Source of the DNA: Blautia sp.
Lineage (GTDB): Bacteria; Bacillota; Clostridia; Lachnospirales; Lachnospiraceae
Direction of reading: 5' to 3'
Assembly: GCA_030841965.1 (NCBI GenBank)
Contig: JAUUSJ010000031.1
Span: 1 to 33,568, forward strand
Length of the DNA stretch: 33,568 nucleotides
Each line of letters opens with the position of its first letter. Position 1 is the first letter of the stretch. The position numbers and the translations under genes are program-made. The notes below the pieces were generated by a model that saw nothing but the letters and a program-made list of their open reading frames with translations, ran no database searches and had not been told where the DNA came from. Shown here piece after piece: positions 33,482 through 33,568 of the stretch.

Positions 33482-33568
33482 AGACGCGAAGAGAGGTCGG
33501 CGATATGTCCTCTAAAAACACGTTCGTTCCCACGGTTTTTCGACATACGCTGATTTTTGCCGCCTCCC
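33482..33568 (-). repeat. Long-hairpin element, copy E, cut by the window end
   Basis: Same orientation as copy A: agacgc (33482-33487), arm gaggtcggcgatatgtcctc plus taaaaac (33493-33519), then core acgttcgttcccacggtttt. Only about 40% of the element is inside the window, so pairing of its arms cannot be checked here. Confidence 0.85.

Noticed and set aside
33411..33533. Longer N-terminus of the ZIP transporter
   Set aside because: The extra residues are encoded by the hairpin element and the promoter region; the ATG at 33410 has a ribosome binding site and begins the first membrane helix.

Overview
The window looks like chromosomal DNA of a low-GC Gram-positive gut anaerobe, most likely a Lachnospiraceae-type Clostridia. 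Reasons: strong GGAGG-type ribosome binding sites, AT-rich spacers, two copies of the AAA-ATPase-like/PD-(D/E)XK protein that is expanded in such genomes, cell-surface proteins built from BspA-type leucine-rich, ricin-type and Big_2/MBG-like modules, and a GarD-type galactarate dehydratase. I saw no rRNA, tRNA, CRISPR array, phage gene or transposase.

Layout. 1-2.8 kb: the tail of a repeat, then putP (sodium/proline symporter) divergent from a LysR regulator. 2.8-6.3 kb: a 961-aa secreted multidomain cysteine-peptidase-like protein and an unrecognised 136-aa protein. 6.5-8.2 kb: AAA-ATPase/PD-(D/E)XK paralogue 1. 8.6-21.0 kb: eleven tightly spaced minus-strand genes. Six encode proteins with a double-CxxC zinc ribbon, five of those joined to membrane segments. 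The rest are membrane-anchored or exported proteins, including a 1393-aa von Willebrand A (VWA) protein. Upstream are a perfect 22-bp inverted repeat and a divergent 72-aa Cro/C1-type HTH gene. 21.9-25.1 kb: a TetR regulator divergent from an Old Yellow Enzyme/2,4-dienoyl-CoA-reductase-like flavoenzyme with a consensus promoter. 25.3-28.4 kb: an FGGY (sedoheptulokinase-like) kinase directly behind AAA/PD-(D/E)XK paralogue 2. 28.4-29.6 kb: a long non-coding stretch with a 52-53-bp tandem array. 29.6-33.4 kb: garD, a divergent LysR gene and a ZIP-family metal transporter.

Two signals stand out. First, five copies (A-E) of a ~210-bp long-hairpin element lie between genes at 8.4, 22.7, 29.2, 31.4 and 33.5 kb. 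Its core is nearly invariant. Its outer 27-nt arms differ from copy to copy, yet in the four complete copies the two arms match each other (perfectly in three, 25/27 in the fourth). This is copy-by-copy covariation at fixed length, unlike an ordinary MITE with conserved ends. One end runs into degenerate tandem repeats, and the window's first 90 bases look like such a tail. A second, smaller palindromic family (about 35-75 bp) occurs three times.

Second, the eleven-gene zinc-ribbon/VWA/adhesin-like operon looks like a multi-protein envelope complex of unknown function. It is visibly more AT-rich than garD or the flavoenzyme gene. Together with the HTH and TetR genes it is bracketed by two inverted copies of the hairpin element.
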